From positions 43,301 through 107,300 of the forward strand of contig JAIRVT010000075.1 in NCBI GenBank assembly GCA_031253755.1: 64,000 nucleotides of DNA, written 5' to 3'. The position numbers and the translations under genes are program-made. The notes under the pieces are model-generated. The model worked only from the letters and a program-made list of their open reading frames with translations. It did no database searches and was not told the origin of the DNA. Shown here piece after piece: positions 44,072-54,122 of the stretch (position 1 is its first letter; each line of letters opens with the position of its first letter). This DNA comes from Enterobacteriaceae bacterium. Lineage in GTDB: Bacteria; Pseudomonadota; Gammaproteobacteria; Enterobacterales; Enterobacteriaceae.

Positions 44072-45994
44072 ATGTCATTGATTAATCTGTCTGGTGCCTG
44101 GTTGTCATTTGGTGATTCACCCTTATTGGATGATGCTGAATTACATATCGAAGAAAATGAACGCGTGTGTCTGGTTGGGCGCAATGGTGCCGGGAAATCC
44201 ACCTTATTGCGCGTACTGACCAAAGAGCAGCCATTGGATGACGGGCAAGTCATTTATGAGCAGGATCTGGTTGTGGCGCGTTTGCAACAAGACCCTCCGC
44301 GTGATGTGGAAGGAACGGTATTTGATTTTGTTGCCGAAGGCGTGAAAGAGCAGGCGGAATACATTAAAGCGTTTCATCACATATCACATTTGGTGGAAAC
44401 CGATCCCAGCGACAAAAACCTTAACCGGTTGGCAGAATTACAGGAAGTATTAGACACCCGAAACCTCTGGTTACTGGATAGCCGGATCAGTGACGTATTG
44501 AAACAACTTTCTTTACCGGCAGAAGCGAAATTATCTTCTCTATCGGGAGGCTGGTTACGCAAGGCGGCATTAGGCAGGGCATTAGTCAGTTCACCGAAAG
44601 TGCTTTTCCTTGATGAACCTACCAACCATCTTGATATCGATACCATCGAGTGGCTGGAAAATTTCCTGAAAGACTTTAACGGCAGCATCGTTTTTATTTC
44701 CCACGACCGTTCATTCATCCGCAGCATGGCAACCCGGATTGTCGATTTGGATCGCGGGCAGCTGATTTCCTGGCCGGGAAATTATGGTAACTACCTGACA
44801 GGCAAAGAAGAAGCCTTGCGGGTGGAAGAGTTGCAGAATGCTGAGTTTGATAAAAAGCTGGCTCAGGAAGAAGTCTGGATCCGTCAGGGAATTAAAGCGC
44901 GCCGTACCCGTAATGAAGGGCGGGTAAGGGCACTGAAAGCACTGCGTGTGGAACGTTCCGAACGGCGAAATGTCATGGGAGCGGCGAAAATGCAGGTCGA
45001 GGAAGCGACTCGCTCCGGTAAAATTGTCTTCGAGCTGGAAAATGTGAATTACCAGATAGGTGATAAGACCTTAGTGAAAGGTTTTTCGGCGCAGGTTCAG
45101 CGTGGTGACAAGATTGCGTTGGTCGGGCCGAATGGTTGTGGCAAAACAACCTTGCTGAAACTGATGCTGGGGGATTTGGCGGCAGACAGTGGGCGAATTC
45201 ATTGTGGTACAAAACTCGAAGTGGCTTATTTTGATCAGCACCGTGCAGCGCTTGATCCAGACAAAACGGTGATGGATAACTTGGCAGAGGGCAAACAGGA
45301 AGTCATGGTGAATGGGCGTCCTCGCCATGTGCTGGGTTATCTGCAAGAGTTTCTTTTTCACCCTAAACGTGCAATGACGCCTGTCAGGGCATTATCCGGT
45401 GGTGAGCGCAACCGTCTGCTGTTAGCGCGTCTGTTCCTGAAACCCAGTAATTTGCTTATTCTGGATGAACCGACCAATGACCTTGATGTTGAAACGCTGG
45501 AGTTACTGGAAGAGTTAGTGGATGGTTATACCGGCACCGTTATTTTGGTCAGCCATGATCGTCAGTTTGTTGATAATTCAGTCACTGAATGCTGGATTTT
45601 TGAAGGTGACGGCGAGATCAACAATTACGTTGGCGGTTATTTTGACGCCCAGCAACAGCGGGCACAAACCGTTTCTCTACGTCAGTCCCCGGCGAAAAAC
45701 GAAAAAATTGACGTGAAGCCAGCCAAGGATCCGGTCAAGGATAAAGAAGCGCCGAAACGAGCAAACAATAAGATAAGTTACCATTTACTCAGAGAGTTAG
45801 AGCAACTACCCTCATTATTGGAAACACTAGAGCAAGAACTGGAACAACTGCAATCTAGTGTCAGTGATCCGGAGTTTTTTAATCAATCACACGAAATCAC
45901 ACAAAATGTGTTGCAGAAACTGGCAGAAAAAGAGCTGGAATTAGAAAAAGCCTTTGAGCGTTGGCAGGAATTGGAAACGATGAAAAACGGCTGA
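44072..45994 (+). CDS. uup: ABC-F ATPase Uup
   Basis: A 640-residue soluble ABC-F protein (E. coli 635) with two ATPase domains and no membrane segments; ABC-F proteins act on ribosomes, and Uup is also linked to precise transposon excision. The first domain has GRNGAGKST and SSLSGGWLRKAALGRAL, the second GPNGCGKTT and RALSGGERNRLLLARL. A C-terminal coiled coil (residues ~560-640, Glu/Leu-rich) binds DNA in E. coli. The start is 4 bp after the rlmKL stop, so they form one operon. Confidence 0.97.
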   Translation: MSLINLSGAWLSFGDSPLLDDAELHIEENERVCLVGRNGAGKSTLLRVLTKEQPLDDGQVIYEQDLVVARLQQDPPRDVEGTVFDFVAEGVKEQAEYIKAFHHISHLVETDPSDKNLNRLAELQEVLDTRNLWLLDSRISDVLKQLSLPAEAKLSSLSGGWLRKAALGRALVSSPKVLFLDEPTNHLDIDTIEWLENFLKDFNGSIVFISHDRSFIRSMATRIVDLDRGQLISWPGNYGNYLTGKEEALRVEELQNAEFDKKLAQEEVWIRQGIKARRTRNEGRVRALKALRVERSERRNVMGAAKMQVEEATRSGKIVFELENVNYQIGDKTLVKGFSAQVQRGDKIALVGPNGCGKTTLLKLMLGDLAADSGRIHCGTKLEVAYFDQHRAALDPDKTVMDNLAEGKQEVMVNGRPRHVLGYLQEFLFHPKRAMTPVRALSGGERNRLLLARLFLKPSNLLILDEPTNDLDVETLELLEELVDGYTGTVILVSHDRQFVDNSVTECWIFEGDGEINNYVGGYFDAQQQRAQTVSLRQSPAKNEKIDVKPAKDPVKDKEAPKRANNKISYHLLRELEQLPSLLETLEQELEQLQSSVSDPEFFNQSHEITQNVLQKLAEKELELEKAFERWQELETMKNG

Positions 45995-46054
45995 TTCCGT
46001 ACATACTATATTCTGTATATATTCTGTACGTACTATATTCCGTACATACTATAT
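45994..46054. repeat. Imperfect tandem ~17-bp repeats after uup
   Basis: Units ATTCCGTACATACTATA (45994), a short form (46011) and ATTCTGTACGTACTAT (46021), then ATTCCGTACATACTAT (46037) repeat head to tail starting at the last base of the uup stop. They run straight into the ERIC-like element. Confidence 0.75.
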
Positions 46055-46120
46055 CTTATGGATTCCCTATGGATTTCGAGTTGCAGCTAACCAAACGCTG
46101 CCTGAAAAATAACGGGTATC
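46051..46120 (+). repeat. ERIC-type repeat, shortened, with duplicated left end
   Basis: CTATGGATTTCGAGTTGCAG is the ERIC left end and AAATAACGGGTATC the right end; the middle is missing. CTTATGGATT just before looks like a second, partial left end. Confidence 0.65.
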
Positions 46121-46207
46121 GTTGAGAATCATGTACAAATTGCCGCTATCGCAGCGGCAATTTAACGATCTGGCGATATAAAAAGCTTTGGCAACAGGAG
46201 AGACACC

Positions 46208-47506
46208 TTGTGTTTTGACGACCCGTGTTCCGATAATCATCAACATAACAAGCTGGTTTTATGTCCTCAATGCGACATGCTGGTGGCCTTGCCTGACCTG
46301 ATGGAAGGGAATAAGGCGGTTTGTCCGCGATGTGATACTTTATTGACAGCAAAGTGGAAAGAGCCTCGTAATCAACCAACAGGTTATGCAATAAGTGCGT
46401 TATTGATGTTATTTCTTGCTTGCCTGTTTCCCTTTATCAGTATGAATGTGGCGGGGATCGTCAGTGAAATCAAACTGACAGAAATCCCGAAGGTCATGTT
46501 TAATGACGATTATTCGAGTATCGGCGCATTTTTCCTGATCTTCGTCCAGTTTATCCCTACATTTTGCATGGTTTCCATTATCTTTTTATGCCAGAACATT
46601 AAAATGGCACGTCGGCTGAAAATTGAGTTGGCGCGCATTTTATTTCAGATGAAAACCTGGTGCATGGCAGAAATTTTTCTGGCCGGGATATTGGTCAGCT
46701 TTGTTAAGTTGATGGCTTATGGTGATATTGAGCTTGGCCTGAGCTTCCTGCCTTACTGTCTTTTTTGTATTTTTCAGGTCAGGGCCTTTCAGTGCCTTGA
46801 CCGATATTGGATCTGGAATGATATCGAACCTGCTCCCACGATAGGTCAAACAAAAACACGTCAAGCACTGCAAGCGGGTAAACCCGGCTTAGTGCAGGGC
46901 GTCAGGCTGTGCCTGTGTTGTACTGCCATTTTACCTGCTCAGGAACACCAGTGTTCCCGCTGTCATACCAAAGGTCATGCCCGCCGCCATTTTAGCCTGC
47001 AACTGACGATGGCACTATTAATAACATCAGCCATACTTTATATTCCTGCGAATATATTACCGATTATGGTGACACAGTCGCTGGGCAATCACATCAATTC
47101 AACCATCTTGGAAGGCATTATTTTGCTCTGGAGTACAGGTTCTTATCCTGTTGCTTTAGTCATTTTTATTGCCAGTATTATGGTGCCATTACTGAAAATG
47201 CTCGCGATAATCTGGTTGTGTTGGGATGCCAAAAAGCATGGCAAATATCATTCTGAAACAATGCATTTTATTTATGAACTGGTGGAGTTTGTCGGTCGTT
47301 GGTCAATGATTGATGTTTTTGTTATTGCTGTCTTATCGGCGTTAGTGCGCATGGGGCAGTTTATGAGTATCTATCCTGCAACGGGAGCCGTCCTGTTTGC
47401 CTCAGTGGTCATTTTAACCATGTTTGCATCAATGACATTTGACCCTCGCCTGACTTGGGATAAAGCGAATAAGAAATTTGAATTACAGAATAGTGAGGAG
47501 TTGTAA
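46208..47506 (+). CDS. pqiA: Intermembrane transport protein PqiA
   Basis: PqiA is the inner-membrane subunit of the PqiABC lipid-transport bridge. The 432-residue protein (E. coli 417) has a zinc-ribbon-like N-terminus (CPQCDML, CPRCDT), a second cysteine cluster in the middle (CLCCTAILP, CSRCHTKGH), and two bundles of four membrane helices. The start is a TTG at 46208 with AGGAGA about 8 bases upstream; no ATG fits the conserved N-terminus. It heads pqiA-pqiB-pqiC; the operon is SoxRS-inducible in E. coli. Confidence 0.95.
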   Translation: MCFDDPCSDNHQHNKLVLCPQCDMLVALPDLMEGNKAVCPRCDTLLTAKWKEPRNQPTGYAISALLMLFLACLFPFISMNVAGIVSEIKLTEIPKVMFNDDYSSIGAFFLIFVQFIPTFCMVSIIFLCQNIKMARRLKIELARILFQMKTWCMAEIFLAGILVSFVKLMAYGDIELGLSFLPYCLFCIFQVRAFQCLDRYWIWNDIEPAPTIGQTKTRQALQAGKPGLVQGVRLCLCCTAILPAQEHQCSRCHTKGHARRHFSLQLTMALLITSAILYIPANILPIMVTQSLGNHINSTILEGIILLWSTGSYPVALVIFIASIMVPLLKMLAIIWLCWDAKKHGKYHSETMHFIYELVEFVGRWSMIDVFVIAVLSALVRMGQFMSIYPATGAVLFASVVILTMFASMTFDPRLTWDKANKKFELQNSEEL

Positions 47507-47507
47507 G

Positions 47508-49157
47508 GTGACGGATAAAGAAGAAAATCTGGCTCAGGCTAGGATCAGTAAACTTAAAAGCTGGTCACCGGTATGGATTGTACCCATTATCACCGTACTT
47601 ATTGGCGCTTGGATATTATTCTACCACTTCAGCCATCAAGGGCCGGAAGTGACGCTGATCACCTCAAATGCGGAAGGCATTGAAGCCGGAAAAACCAAAA
47701 TAAAAAGCCGCAGCGTGAATGTTGGCGTGGTGGAAAGAGTGTCATTGAGCGACAACTTGGGTGAAGTCATTATCAAGGCACGCCTGAATGATGGAATGGA
47801 GAAACTGTTACATAAAGATACGGCATTTTGGGTGGTTAAACCCCAGATTGGCCGTGAGGGTGTATCCGGCCTGAGTACCTTGCTGTCAGGGGCTTTTATT
47901 GAATTACAGCCCGGAAAAGAAGGCACTGAAGAACGAAAATTTGCCTTGCTGGGTTCTCCGCCACTGGCATCCCCTGATGCAAAAGGCATCCGCCTGATTT
48001 TAACCAGTGAAAAAGCAGAACGGTTAGCCGCCGGTGATCCGGTGCTATTTCGTGGATACCGCGTCGGTTCGGTAGAAACCAGTACTTTTGACGCTAAATC
48101 CCGTCTTGCCAGTTATCAGATTTTTGTCAACGCACCTTATGATGGCTTATTGACAAAAAATGTCCGGTTCTGGAAAGCCAGTGGTGTTGCTTTTGATTTG
48201 TCTTCGCAGGGGTTAAGGGTCGAGGTTGCGGCATTATCGACATTGTTTGCCGGGGGAGTCAGTTTTGATGTACCGCATGGCTGGGATTTAGGCCGTCCGG
48301 TCAAAGAAAAAGAAGTTTTTAAACTTTACGAGAGTGAGAAAAACATCGAAAACTCACTTTATGCCGATCATAAAGACTTTTTATTGTTCTTCTCTGATTC
48401 CGTCAGAGGTTTGCAAAAAGGAGCACCCGTCGAATTTCGCGGCATACGGGTGGGTACCGTCGCCAAAGTTCCTTTTTATACTGAAGGGATCAAACAACGC
48501 CTTAACAGCGACTTCCGCATTCCTGTCTTAGTGAATATGGAACCTGAACGATTTGAGAAAGAAATAGGTAATGGGTTCTATACCGATAAGGAATTGCAAG
48601 AGCTGGTTTCTCATGGCTTGAGAGCTTCACTGAAACCCGGAAACCTGCTGACTGGCGCATTGTTTATCGATCTGGATTTTTATCCGGATGAAAAAGCATG
48701 GAACGGCCCACAAAAAATTGCAGGCTATGAAATTCTGCCAACCACCAGCGGTGGATTGGTGCAAATTCAGCAAAAAGTCACGATGGCTCTGGATAAAATT
48801 AATAAAATGCCGATTGAACCAGTCTTTATTCAGGCAACAAAGACATTAGAAGAGAGCCAGAAAACGATCAAAGCCGCACAAAAAACCATGAATGAATTAA
48901 ACAACATTCTGGCAAGTAAAGAAGCTCAGGGTCTTCCCAAAGACTTGCATAATACCTTGAATGAACTTAATCACAGTATGCAGGGAATTCAGCCCGGCTC
49001 CCCGGTTTATAACAGGCTGGTTGATAATATGCAGCAGCTAGATCAGGTTTTGCGTGAATTACAGCCAGTGTTGAAGACGCTGAATAATAAGAGCAATGCA
49101 TTAGTATTTGAAGCTGAAGCGACAGCGGATCCTGAACCGAAAAAGGCGCGCGATTAA
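47508..49157 (+). CDS. pqiB: Intermembrane transport protein PqiB (MCE protein)
   Basis: PqiB is a 549-residue MCE protein (E. coli 546) anchored by one N-terminal helix (WSPVWIVPIITVLIGAWIL). It has three MCE domains, each beginning like GPEVTLITSNAEGIEAGKT, and a C-terminal coiled-coil needle (residues ~430-520) that spans the periplasm. The GTG at 47508 has GGAG 7 bases upstream, fits the family, and follows the pqiA stop by one base. The 1-bp overlap with pqiC completes a tight operon. Confidence 0.96.
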   Translation: MTDKEENLAQARISKLKSWSPVWIVPIITVLIGAWILFYHFSHQGPEVTLITSNAEGIEAGKTKIKSRSVNVGVVERVSLSDNLGEVIIKARLNDGMEKLLHKDTAFWVVKPQIGREGVSGLSTLLSGAFIELQPGKEGTEERKFALLGSPPLASPDAKGIRLILTSEKAERLAAGDPVLFRGYRVGSVETSTFDAKSRLASYQIFVNAPYDGLLTKNVRFWKASGVAFDLSSQGLRVEVAALSTLFAGGVSFDVPHGWDLGRPVKEKEVFKLYESEKNIENSLYADHKDFLLFFSDSVRGLQKGAPVEFRGIRVGTVAKVPFYTEGIKQRLNSDFRIPVLVNMEPERFEKEIGNGFYTDKELQELVSHGLRASLKPGNLLTGALFIDLDFYPDEKAWNGPQKIAGYEILPTTSGGLVQIQQKVTMALDKINKMPIEPVFIQATKTLEESQKTIKAAQKTMNELNNILASKEAQGLPKDLHNTLNELNHSMQGIQPGSPVYNRLVDNMQQLDQVLRELQPVLKTLNNKSNALVFEAEATADPEPKKARD

Positions 49158-49759
49158 TGAAAAAGTTGATATTAAGATTGGCATTTTTGACTTCTATCAG
49201 CGGGTTGATAATGGGAAGTTTACTTATTGCGGGGTGCAGTAGCAGCCAGCCACAAAAAACCTATTATCAGCTGCCTATATCTACAGTGAATGCAGAAGTC
49301 AGCAAAATAGATCTCAGCCAAAAACATCAATTATGGGTAAAAAGAATCCATCTTGCGGATTATCTCTCATCTTCCGGCATTACTTATCAAACGGGAGATG
49401 TCAGTTATAGCAATGCGTCGAACCATTTATGGGCAAGCCCACTGGAACAGCAATTACACCAAATTTTGGTTACGCAATTGAGATCCGCATTTCCACAAAG
49501 ATTAATTTCCGATCAATTATTGGAAAAAAACGCAGATGTGCTGGATATTACAATCACCGCTTTTCATGGGCGATATGATGGGCGAGCAATTATTCAGGGA
49601 TACTGGACTTTATCTGATCAGAAAAATGTGATTACACATACATTCAATTTAGAATTGAAACAGACAAAAGAGGGTTATGCCGAATTAGTGCGCACGTTAT
49701 CTAAGGGATATAGCCAAGTCATTCAATCTATTGTCAGCCAGATAGCTTCGCAACATTAA
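49157..49759 (+). CDS. pqiC: Outer-membrane lipoprotein PqiC
   Basis: A 200-residue lipoprotein with a signal peptide and lipobox LLIAGCSS; the residues after Cys (SSSQ) predict sorting to the outer membrane. PqiC forms the outer-membrane cap for the PqiB needle (DUF330/ABC-type transport auxiliary domain). It is the last gene of pqiABC. In E. coli rmf follows; here the next gene is fabA, only 80 bp away and convergent. Confidence 0.93.
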   Translation: MKKLILRLAFLTSISGLIMGSLLIAGCSSSQPQKTYYQLPISTVNAEVSKIDLSQKHQLWVKRIHLADYLSSSGITYQTGDVSYSNASNHLWASPLEQQLHQILVTQLRSAFPQRLISDQLLEKNADVLDITITAFHGRYDGRAIIQGYWTLSDQKNVITHTFNLELKQTKEGYAELVRTLSKGYSQVIQSIVSQIASQH

Positions 49760-49768
49760 ATTGTGCAC

Positions 49769-49798
49769 AATCACCTCCGCTCAATAGCTGAGGTGATT
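49769..49798. terminator. Hairpin between convergent pqiC and fabA
   Basis: AATCACCTC (49769-49777) pairs with GAGGTGATT (49790-49798), loop 12 bases. T-runs are weak on both strands. Confidence 0.5.
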
Positions 49799-49839
49799 AA
49801 CACATAACGTAGGAGAGAGAATAAGAGACGCGGGAGAAA

Positions 49840-50358
49840 TCAAAACGTGCTGGTATCTTTAAATATGCCTACTTTCAGGTCAGTGGCGGTATAAATCAAT
49901 TTGCCATCAACCAACACTTCACCATCAGCCAGACTCATCACCAGTTTGCGGTTGATAACACGTTTTAAATTAATACGATAAGTGACTTTCTTCGCCGTTG
50001 GCAATACCTGACCGGTAAATTTAACCTCACCCACACCAAGAGCACGCCCCTTACCTTCCGCACCAAGCCAACCCATGAAGAAGCCAACAAGTTGCCACAT
50101 TGCATCAAGGCCAAGGCAGCCGGGCATAACAGGATCATTGACAAAATGGCAATCAAAAAACCAGAGATCAGGTTTAATATCGAGTTCAGCTTCGATATAT
50201 CCTTTGTCATACGTGCCGCCGTCTTCTGTCATTTTTACGATGCGATCCATCATCAACATGTTGCCAGAAGGAAGTGGCGGCCCATTTTCACCAAACAGCT
50301 TACCTTGCCCAGAAGCGTGAAGTTCTTCTTGTGTGTAGGATTCTTGTCTTTTAAACAT
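49840..50358 (-). CDS. fabA: 3-hydroxydecanoyl-ACP dehydratase/isomerase FabA
   Basis: FabA dehydrates 3-hydroxydecanoyl-ACP and isomerises the product to cis-3-decenoyl-ACP, the branch point for unsaturated fatty acids. The start [13 protein letters not shown] at 50358 gives 172 residues, as in E. coli; the frame is open to 50421, but that region is the operator. The active-site His71 lies in [11 protein letters not shown] and Asp85 in LGLDAMWQ. FabR and FadR sites lie 40-75 bp upstream. Confidence 0.97.
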   Translation of the reverse strand: MFKRQESYTQEELHASGQGKLFGENGPPLPSGNMLMMDRIVKMTEDGGTYDKGYIEAELDIKPDLWFFDCHFVNDPVMPGCLGLDAMWQLVGFFMGWLGAEGKGRALGVGEVKFTGQVLPTAKKVTYRINLKRVINRKLVMSLADGEVLVDGKLIYTATDLKVGIFKDTSTF

Positions 50359-50397
50359 ATTCTCAGATAGCCTTATCATTGGGTAAGGATAGAGAAT

Positions 50398-50415
50398 AGC
50401 GTACACTTGTACGCT
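50398..50415 (-). promoter_or_regulatory. Candidate FabR operator of fabA
   Basis: An 18-bp perfect palindrome AGCGTACA-CT-TGTACGCT, matching the FabR box known upstream of fabA and fabB in E. coli. It is centred about 48 bp upstream of the fabA start codon. Confidence 0.8.
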
Positions 50416-50431
50416 GAACAACTCCGATCAG
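50413..50431 (-). promoter_or_regulatory. Candidate FadR site of fabA, overlapping the FabR box
   Basis: On the minus strand CTGATCGGAGTTGTTCAGC is almost identical to the E. coli fabA FadR site (CTGATCGGACTTGTTCAGC as I recall it). It abuts the FabR palindrome, so activator and repressor sites overlap as in E. coli. Confidence 0.75.
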
Positions 50432-50441
50432 ATTGTAGGCA

Positions 50442-52208
50442 TTAACCTAGCCAACGCAGAAACCACGGAGATTTTGGGCGTTCCTGATTATTAGCAAGTG
50501 TAATACGTTCATATATCATGGCTAACAGATGTTCTTTTTGTGGATCGCTGTCTTTTTGCGCGTCATCATCTTTTTGCGACTCATAATAAGGAATACCAAT
50601 CAGCAATGCCGCAGCCTCAGAGACATGCTCAACAGCCCAAATATGGAATTTGCCATTTTTCACCGCATCAACAATATCCTGATGCAAACAGAGATGTTGT
50701 ACGTTAGATACGGGAATAATCACACCTTGCGAACCTGTCAATCCGCGGCAATCGCATAAGCGGAAAAAGCCTTCAACTTTTTCATTAACGCCGCCAATCG
50801 GCTGCACGTAACCAAACTGGTCTACCGCACCGGTAACCGCGATTTGCTGATTAATCGGCTGCTGCGATAGCGCACTGATTAATGCACACAGCTCAGCTAA
50901 TGACGCGCTGTCACCGTCAACTTCACCATAAGATTGCTCAAACACAATGGAAGCAGAGAAAGGTTGTGGCTGATCCAATTTCAATTCAGAAATCAGATAA
51001 GCCTGCATGATCATCATGCCTTTCGCATGAATATTGCCGCCCAGCTCAACTTTACGTTCAACATCAATAAATTCGCCATCACCTAAATGGGCGACGCAGC
51101 TGATCCGGGACGGTTCGCCAATCGGATCAGGATGACCCGGATATTCAAGCACAGATAAGCCATTAATTTGGCCGATAACAGCGCCTTGAGTACGGATCAG
51201 AATCTGGCCTTTCAGGATTTCATCCATACTGCGCTCTGCTAAATAGCCATGACGCCAACGCCGGTTATCTTCAGCTTCTTGCAGTGATTGCAGGGTGATC
51301 TGATTGTCCTGTTGATAATTGGCTGCGGCTTCCAGTTTTTGTTTCAGCCACTGGATATCCAACGGTAAGCTGAATTGATCTTCAGTATAACGGATAGCTT
51401 GTTTAAGCAATTCAGGCCACGCTTCAGGGTTTAGAGAGGGAAGTTTTTGCTGCTGAATGAACCCGTTGACATAGCGACACCAGAGCACCAGATCGTCTTC
51501 TTCATGAAAGGGCATATCCAGTTCGAATTCACTGTATAAGGCATTATTTGCCAGTTCGGGTTCGGCCGCATGTAACTCATCAAGATTTAACCTATCTCCG
51601 ACCAGAATCAAACGTAAATCCAGCGGCATCGACGGAATGGGTAAGGGCAGGGAGCGATTTTCATCATGGGACAACCAATCAAAACGACGTTGAATAATCA
51701 TCTGCTTGAGGCGCACCCACATCAATGGCTGAGACAGCAGAGTGCGCAGGGGTAAAAGTAAAATTCCCCCATTAACCTGATGGATAAGACCCGGCTGTAA
51801 TTGGAGAACTCCCTGATGCGTGTAGACATTGCCAAATAATTGTTCCGGTTCAATCCAGTCACAGTAAGCGACCCGCTGATTTGGCGAAAAAGGACCTTCA
51901 CCAGAAGAGTGCCATGTGATGGTTTGGTGCTCTATCTGATAGTAACCACCCACATTGGGAAGATCTTCCGGCAATAATGCAGAAATCGTTTCGGACAAAA
52001 GAGACAGATAGGCATCACTCTCCTCTGCTTTTACCAACATAAAAGGCTGGCGCAAATTGGCCTGACAGAGGCGTGTTAGCCCGTTGTACAATCGCGGTTG
52101 AATTGCATCCATCGTGGCAGGAGGCAGTTCAGTGACAGAATTGAAAAGCGCCTGATAGGAGGCACTGTTTGGTTGTAATGACTGCCAGTCTAATTTTATA
52201 TTTGTCAA
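50442..52208 (-). CDS. lonH: Lon-like protease LonH (YcbZ)
   Basis: A 588-residue Lon-family protein (E. coli YcbZ 586) with a degenerate N-terminal ATPase-like part that lacks a clear Walker A motif. The C-terminal S16 protease domain has the catalytic serine in GEVDGDSASLAELCAL and the lysine in the GGVNEKVEGFF region. Substrates are not well defined. It is upstream of fabA on the same strand, with fabA's operator in the short gap. Start MTNIKLDWQSLQPNSASYQAL fits the family. Confidence 0.9.
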   Translation of the reverse strand: MTNIKLDWQSLQPNSASYQALFNSVTELPPATMDAIQPRLYNGLTRLCQANLRQPFMLVKAEESDAYLSLLSETISALLPEDLPNVGGYYQIEHQTITWHSSGEGPFSPNQRVAYCDWIEPEQLFGNVYTHQGVLQLQPGLIHQVNGGILLLPLRTLLSQPLMWVRLKQMIIQRRFDWLSHDENRSLPLPIPSMPLDLRLILVGDRLNLDELHAAEPELANNALYSEFELDMPFHEEDDLVLWCRYVNGFIQQQKLPSLNPEAWPELLKQAIRYTEDQFSLPLDIQWLKQKLEAAANYQQDNQITLQSLQEAEDNRRWRHGYLAERSMDEILKGQILIRTQGAVIGQINGLSVLEYPGHPDPIGEPSRISCVAHLGDGEFIDVERKVELGGNIHAKGMMIMQAYLISELKLDQPQPFSASIVFEQSYGEVDGDSASLAELCALISALSQQPINQQIAVTGAVDQFGYVQPIGGVNEKVEGFFRLCDCRGLTGSQGVIIPVSNVQHLCLHQDIVDAVKNGKFHIWAVEHVSEAAALLIGIPYYESQKDDDAQKDSDPQKEHLLAMIYERITLANNQERPKSPWFLRWLG

Positions 52209-52405
52209 AGTGATAGTTACATTCTAGTGAAGAAGGAAGCGTTTATTATACAAGATTAGGCAGTGAACCAACATGCCAGAATTTTTGAAAGGGATAATAT
52301 TTGTGCAGCCTTCGCGTTACTACCGATAAAATATTCGTCGGTTTTGCCAATTTAGATAAATAATTGCTATGCTTAATCCAAGTTACGCTGTCACAGTGAG
52401 ATAAG

Positions 52406-52855
52406 ATGAAATATCAACAACTGGAAAATCTGGAATGTGGCTGGAAATGGGCATATTTGGTGAAAAAACATCGTGAAGGTGAGTTGATTACTAAATACAT
52501 CGAAAAAAGTGCTGCCCAAGATGTGGTGAATCAATTACTGAGGCTGGAACAAGAACCTGTCAAAGTATTGCAATGGATATCACAACATATGAATCCAGAT
52601 TTAACCAATCGCATGAAACAAACGATTCGGGCACGACGCAAGCGTCATTTCAATGCTGAACACCCGCACTCACGCAAAAAATCTATTGATTTGGATTTTC
52701 ATGTCTGGCAGCGTCTTTCAGACCTTTCCCGGCGTCGCGGGAATACGTTATCAGAAACAATAGTGCAACTTTTGGAAGATGCTGAACATAAAGAAAAATA
52801 TGCACATCAGATATCAAATCTGAAACAGGATCTGGCCGCAATTTTGGGTAAGTGA
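52406..52855 (+). CDS. matP: Macrodomain Ter protein MatP
   Basis: A 149-residue DNA-binding protein (E. coli 150) that binds matS sites, condenses the Ter region, links it to the divisome through ZapB and keeps MukBEF off Ter. The N-terminal part ([21 protein letters not shown]) forms a four-helix bundle. A ribbon-helix-helix domain follows ([19 protein letters not shown] region) and a C-terminal coiled coil. No matS consensus was spotted in this window by eye. Confidence 0.96.
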   Translation: MKYQQLENLECGWKWAYLVKKHREGELITKYIEKSAAQDVVNQLLRLEQEPVKVLQWISQHMNPDLTNRMKQTIRARRKRHFNAEHPHSRKKSIDLDFHVWQRLSDLSRRRGNTLSETIVQLLEDAEHKEKYAHQISNLKQDLAAILGK

Positions 52856-52896
52856 TTATTTTAGGTAAATAACGGCCAAAAAATTTACTGAAAAAT

Positions 52897-52924
52897 AAAA
52901 CCCCGTGTGTGAGCACGGGGTTTT
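52897..52924 (+). terminator. Rho-independent terminator after matP
   Basis: AAAACCCCGTG pairs with CACGGGGTTTT (52897-52907, 52914-52924) around a 6-base loop. T- and A-runs on both sides make it usable from either strand, including for ompA. Confidence 0.92.
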
Positions 52925-53009
52925 TCATTCGATACTAACAGATGTATTCCTAAGACAAAATTATTTGAAAAAAGTTGACTGAGAAATAATCATCTGAGAA
53001 ATAAACACA

Positions 53010-54122
53010 TTAGCTTTGTTGAACTTTAGTGTCGCCTTCAATATTGATAATGACACGGCGATCCGGCGCCAGACAATCAATCAATTTAGCACGTGCTTTG
53101 ATGTTGTCACAGGTAGAGCCAGTCACTGGGTCTTCTTTACCACGGCCTTCTGCGCGGATGCTGTTTGCAGGGATGCCTTTTCCAACCAGATAATCGACAA
53201 CGGATTGCGCACGTCTTTGTGACAGTGGCAGGTTGTAGTTTTGGCTACCGATGCGGTCGGTGTAACCGACTACCGCAACATTCCCTTGGGTTGGGTCTAA
53301 TTTAGCCAGCTGATTGTAGAGGTTATCCAGTTCTTGTTTACCTTCAGGTCTCAACGTTGATTTGTTGAAGTTGAACAGAACATCAGAACGCAGGGTAAAG
53401 CTCTTATTTTCAATCGGAGCAGGTGCTGGCGCAGGCGTAGAAACAACCGGTGCAATAACCGGCGCTGCTTCACCCTGACCGAAACGATAAGACAGGCCAA
53501 CGCTCAACAGGCTGTTATCGGGGTGGATAGCCAGAGAATTGACATCGCCATCATTGCTATAGCCACCTTTACCGACTTTACGTGTGTACTGGAACTCCGC
53601 ACGAGTGGCGATATCTTTGGTGATTGCATATTCAGCACCCAGAGCCACTAATGGAGAAAAACCAGTGCTGCTGCGTTTGCTTGACTCTATGCCTTCATTA
53701 CCGTAAAAACCAGCCTTAGTTTCAGCACGCCATACCATGGCACCCAGACGAGTATATAGATCCAAATCATTGTTAATAGCAGTACTCAGTTTAGTGGATA
53801 ACTGGATACCCTGAGATTTGAAACTGGCATGAGCGTCGCTACCTTTAACATTATACTTCATGCGGCCTAGCCAGTCATAACCCAGCTCGAAACCGACATT
53901 CGGAGTTAATTGATAACCGACAAAAGCACCGGCACCAACGTTCTCTTTTTTGGTGTTTAAGCCAGGGATGTCATTAAGGTCATCGAAATTACTGCGAGGT
54001 TCAGTCTTATAGTAATGAGACCAACCTACTTTAGCACCGGTATAAAACGTGTTTTCTTGCGGAGCTGCTTGAGCAACCGTTGCGAACGCTGTTACTGCCA
54101 GCGCGATAGCTGTCTTCTTCAT
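53010..54122 (-). CDS. ompA: Outer-membrane protein A
   Basis: OmpA anchors the outer membrane to peptidoglycan. The start [19 protein letters not shown] at 54122 gives 370 residues (E. coli 346); the extra length is mainly in the surface loops. The mature N-terminal eight-strand barrel ([19 protein letters not shown]...) ends near residue 210; a Pro/Ala-rich linker ([12 protein letters not shown]) leads to the OmpA-like domain with the motif [14 protein letters not shown]. The AACGAGGCGTACA leader resembles that of E. coli ompA. The frame to 54140 is not conserved. Confidence 0.97.
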   Translation of the reverse strand: MKKTAIALAVTAFATVAQAAPQENTFYTGAKVGWSHYYKTEPRSNFDDLNDIPGLNTKKENVGAGAFVGYQLTPNVGFELGYDWLGRMKYNVKGSDAHASFKSQGIQLSTKLSTAINNDLDLYTRLGAMVWRAETKAGFYGNEGIESSKRSSTGFSPLVALGAEYAITKDIATRAEFQYTRKVGKGGYSNDGDVNSLAIHPDNSLLSVGLSYRFGQGEAAPVIAPVVSTPAPAPAPIENKSFTLRSDVLFNFNKSTLRPEGKQELDNLYNQLAKLDPTQGNVAVVGYTDRIGSQNYNLPLSQRRAQSVVDYLVGKGIPANSIRAEGRGKEDPVTGSTCDNIKARAKLIDCLAPDRRVIINIEGDTKVQQS

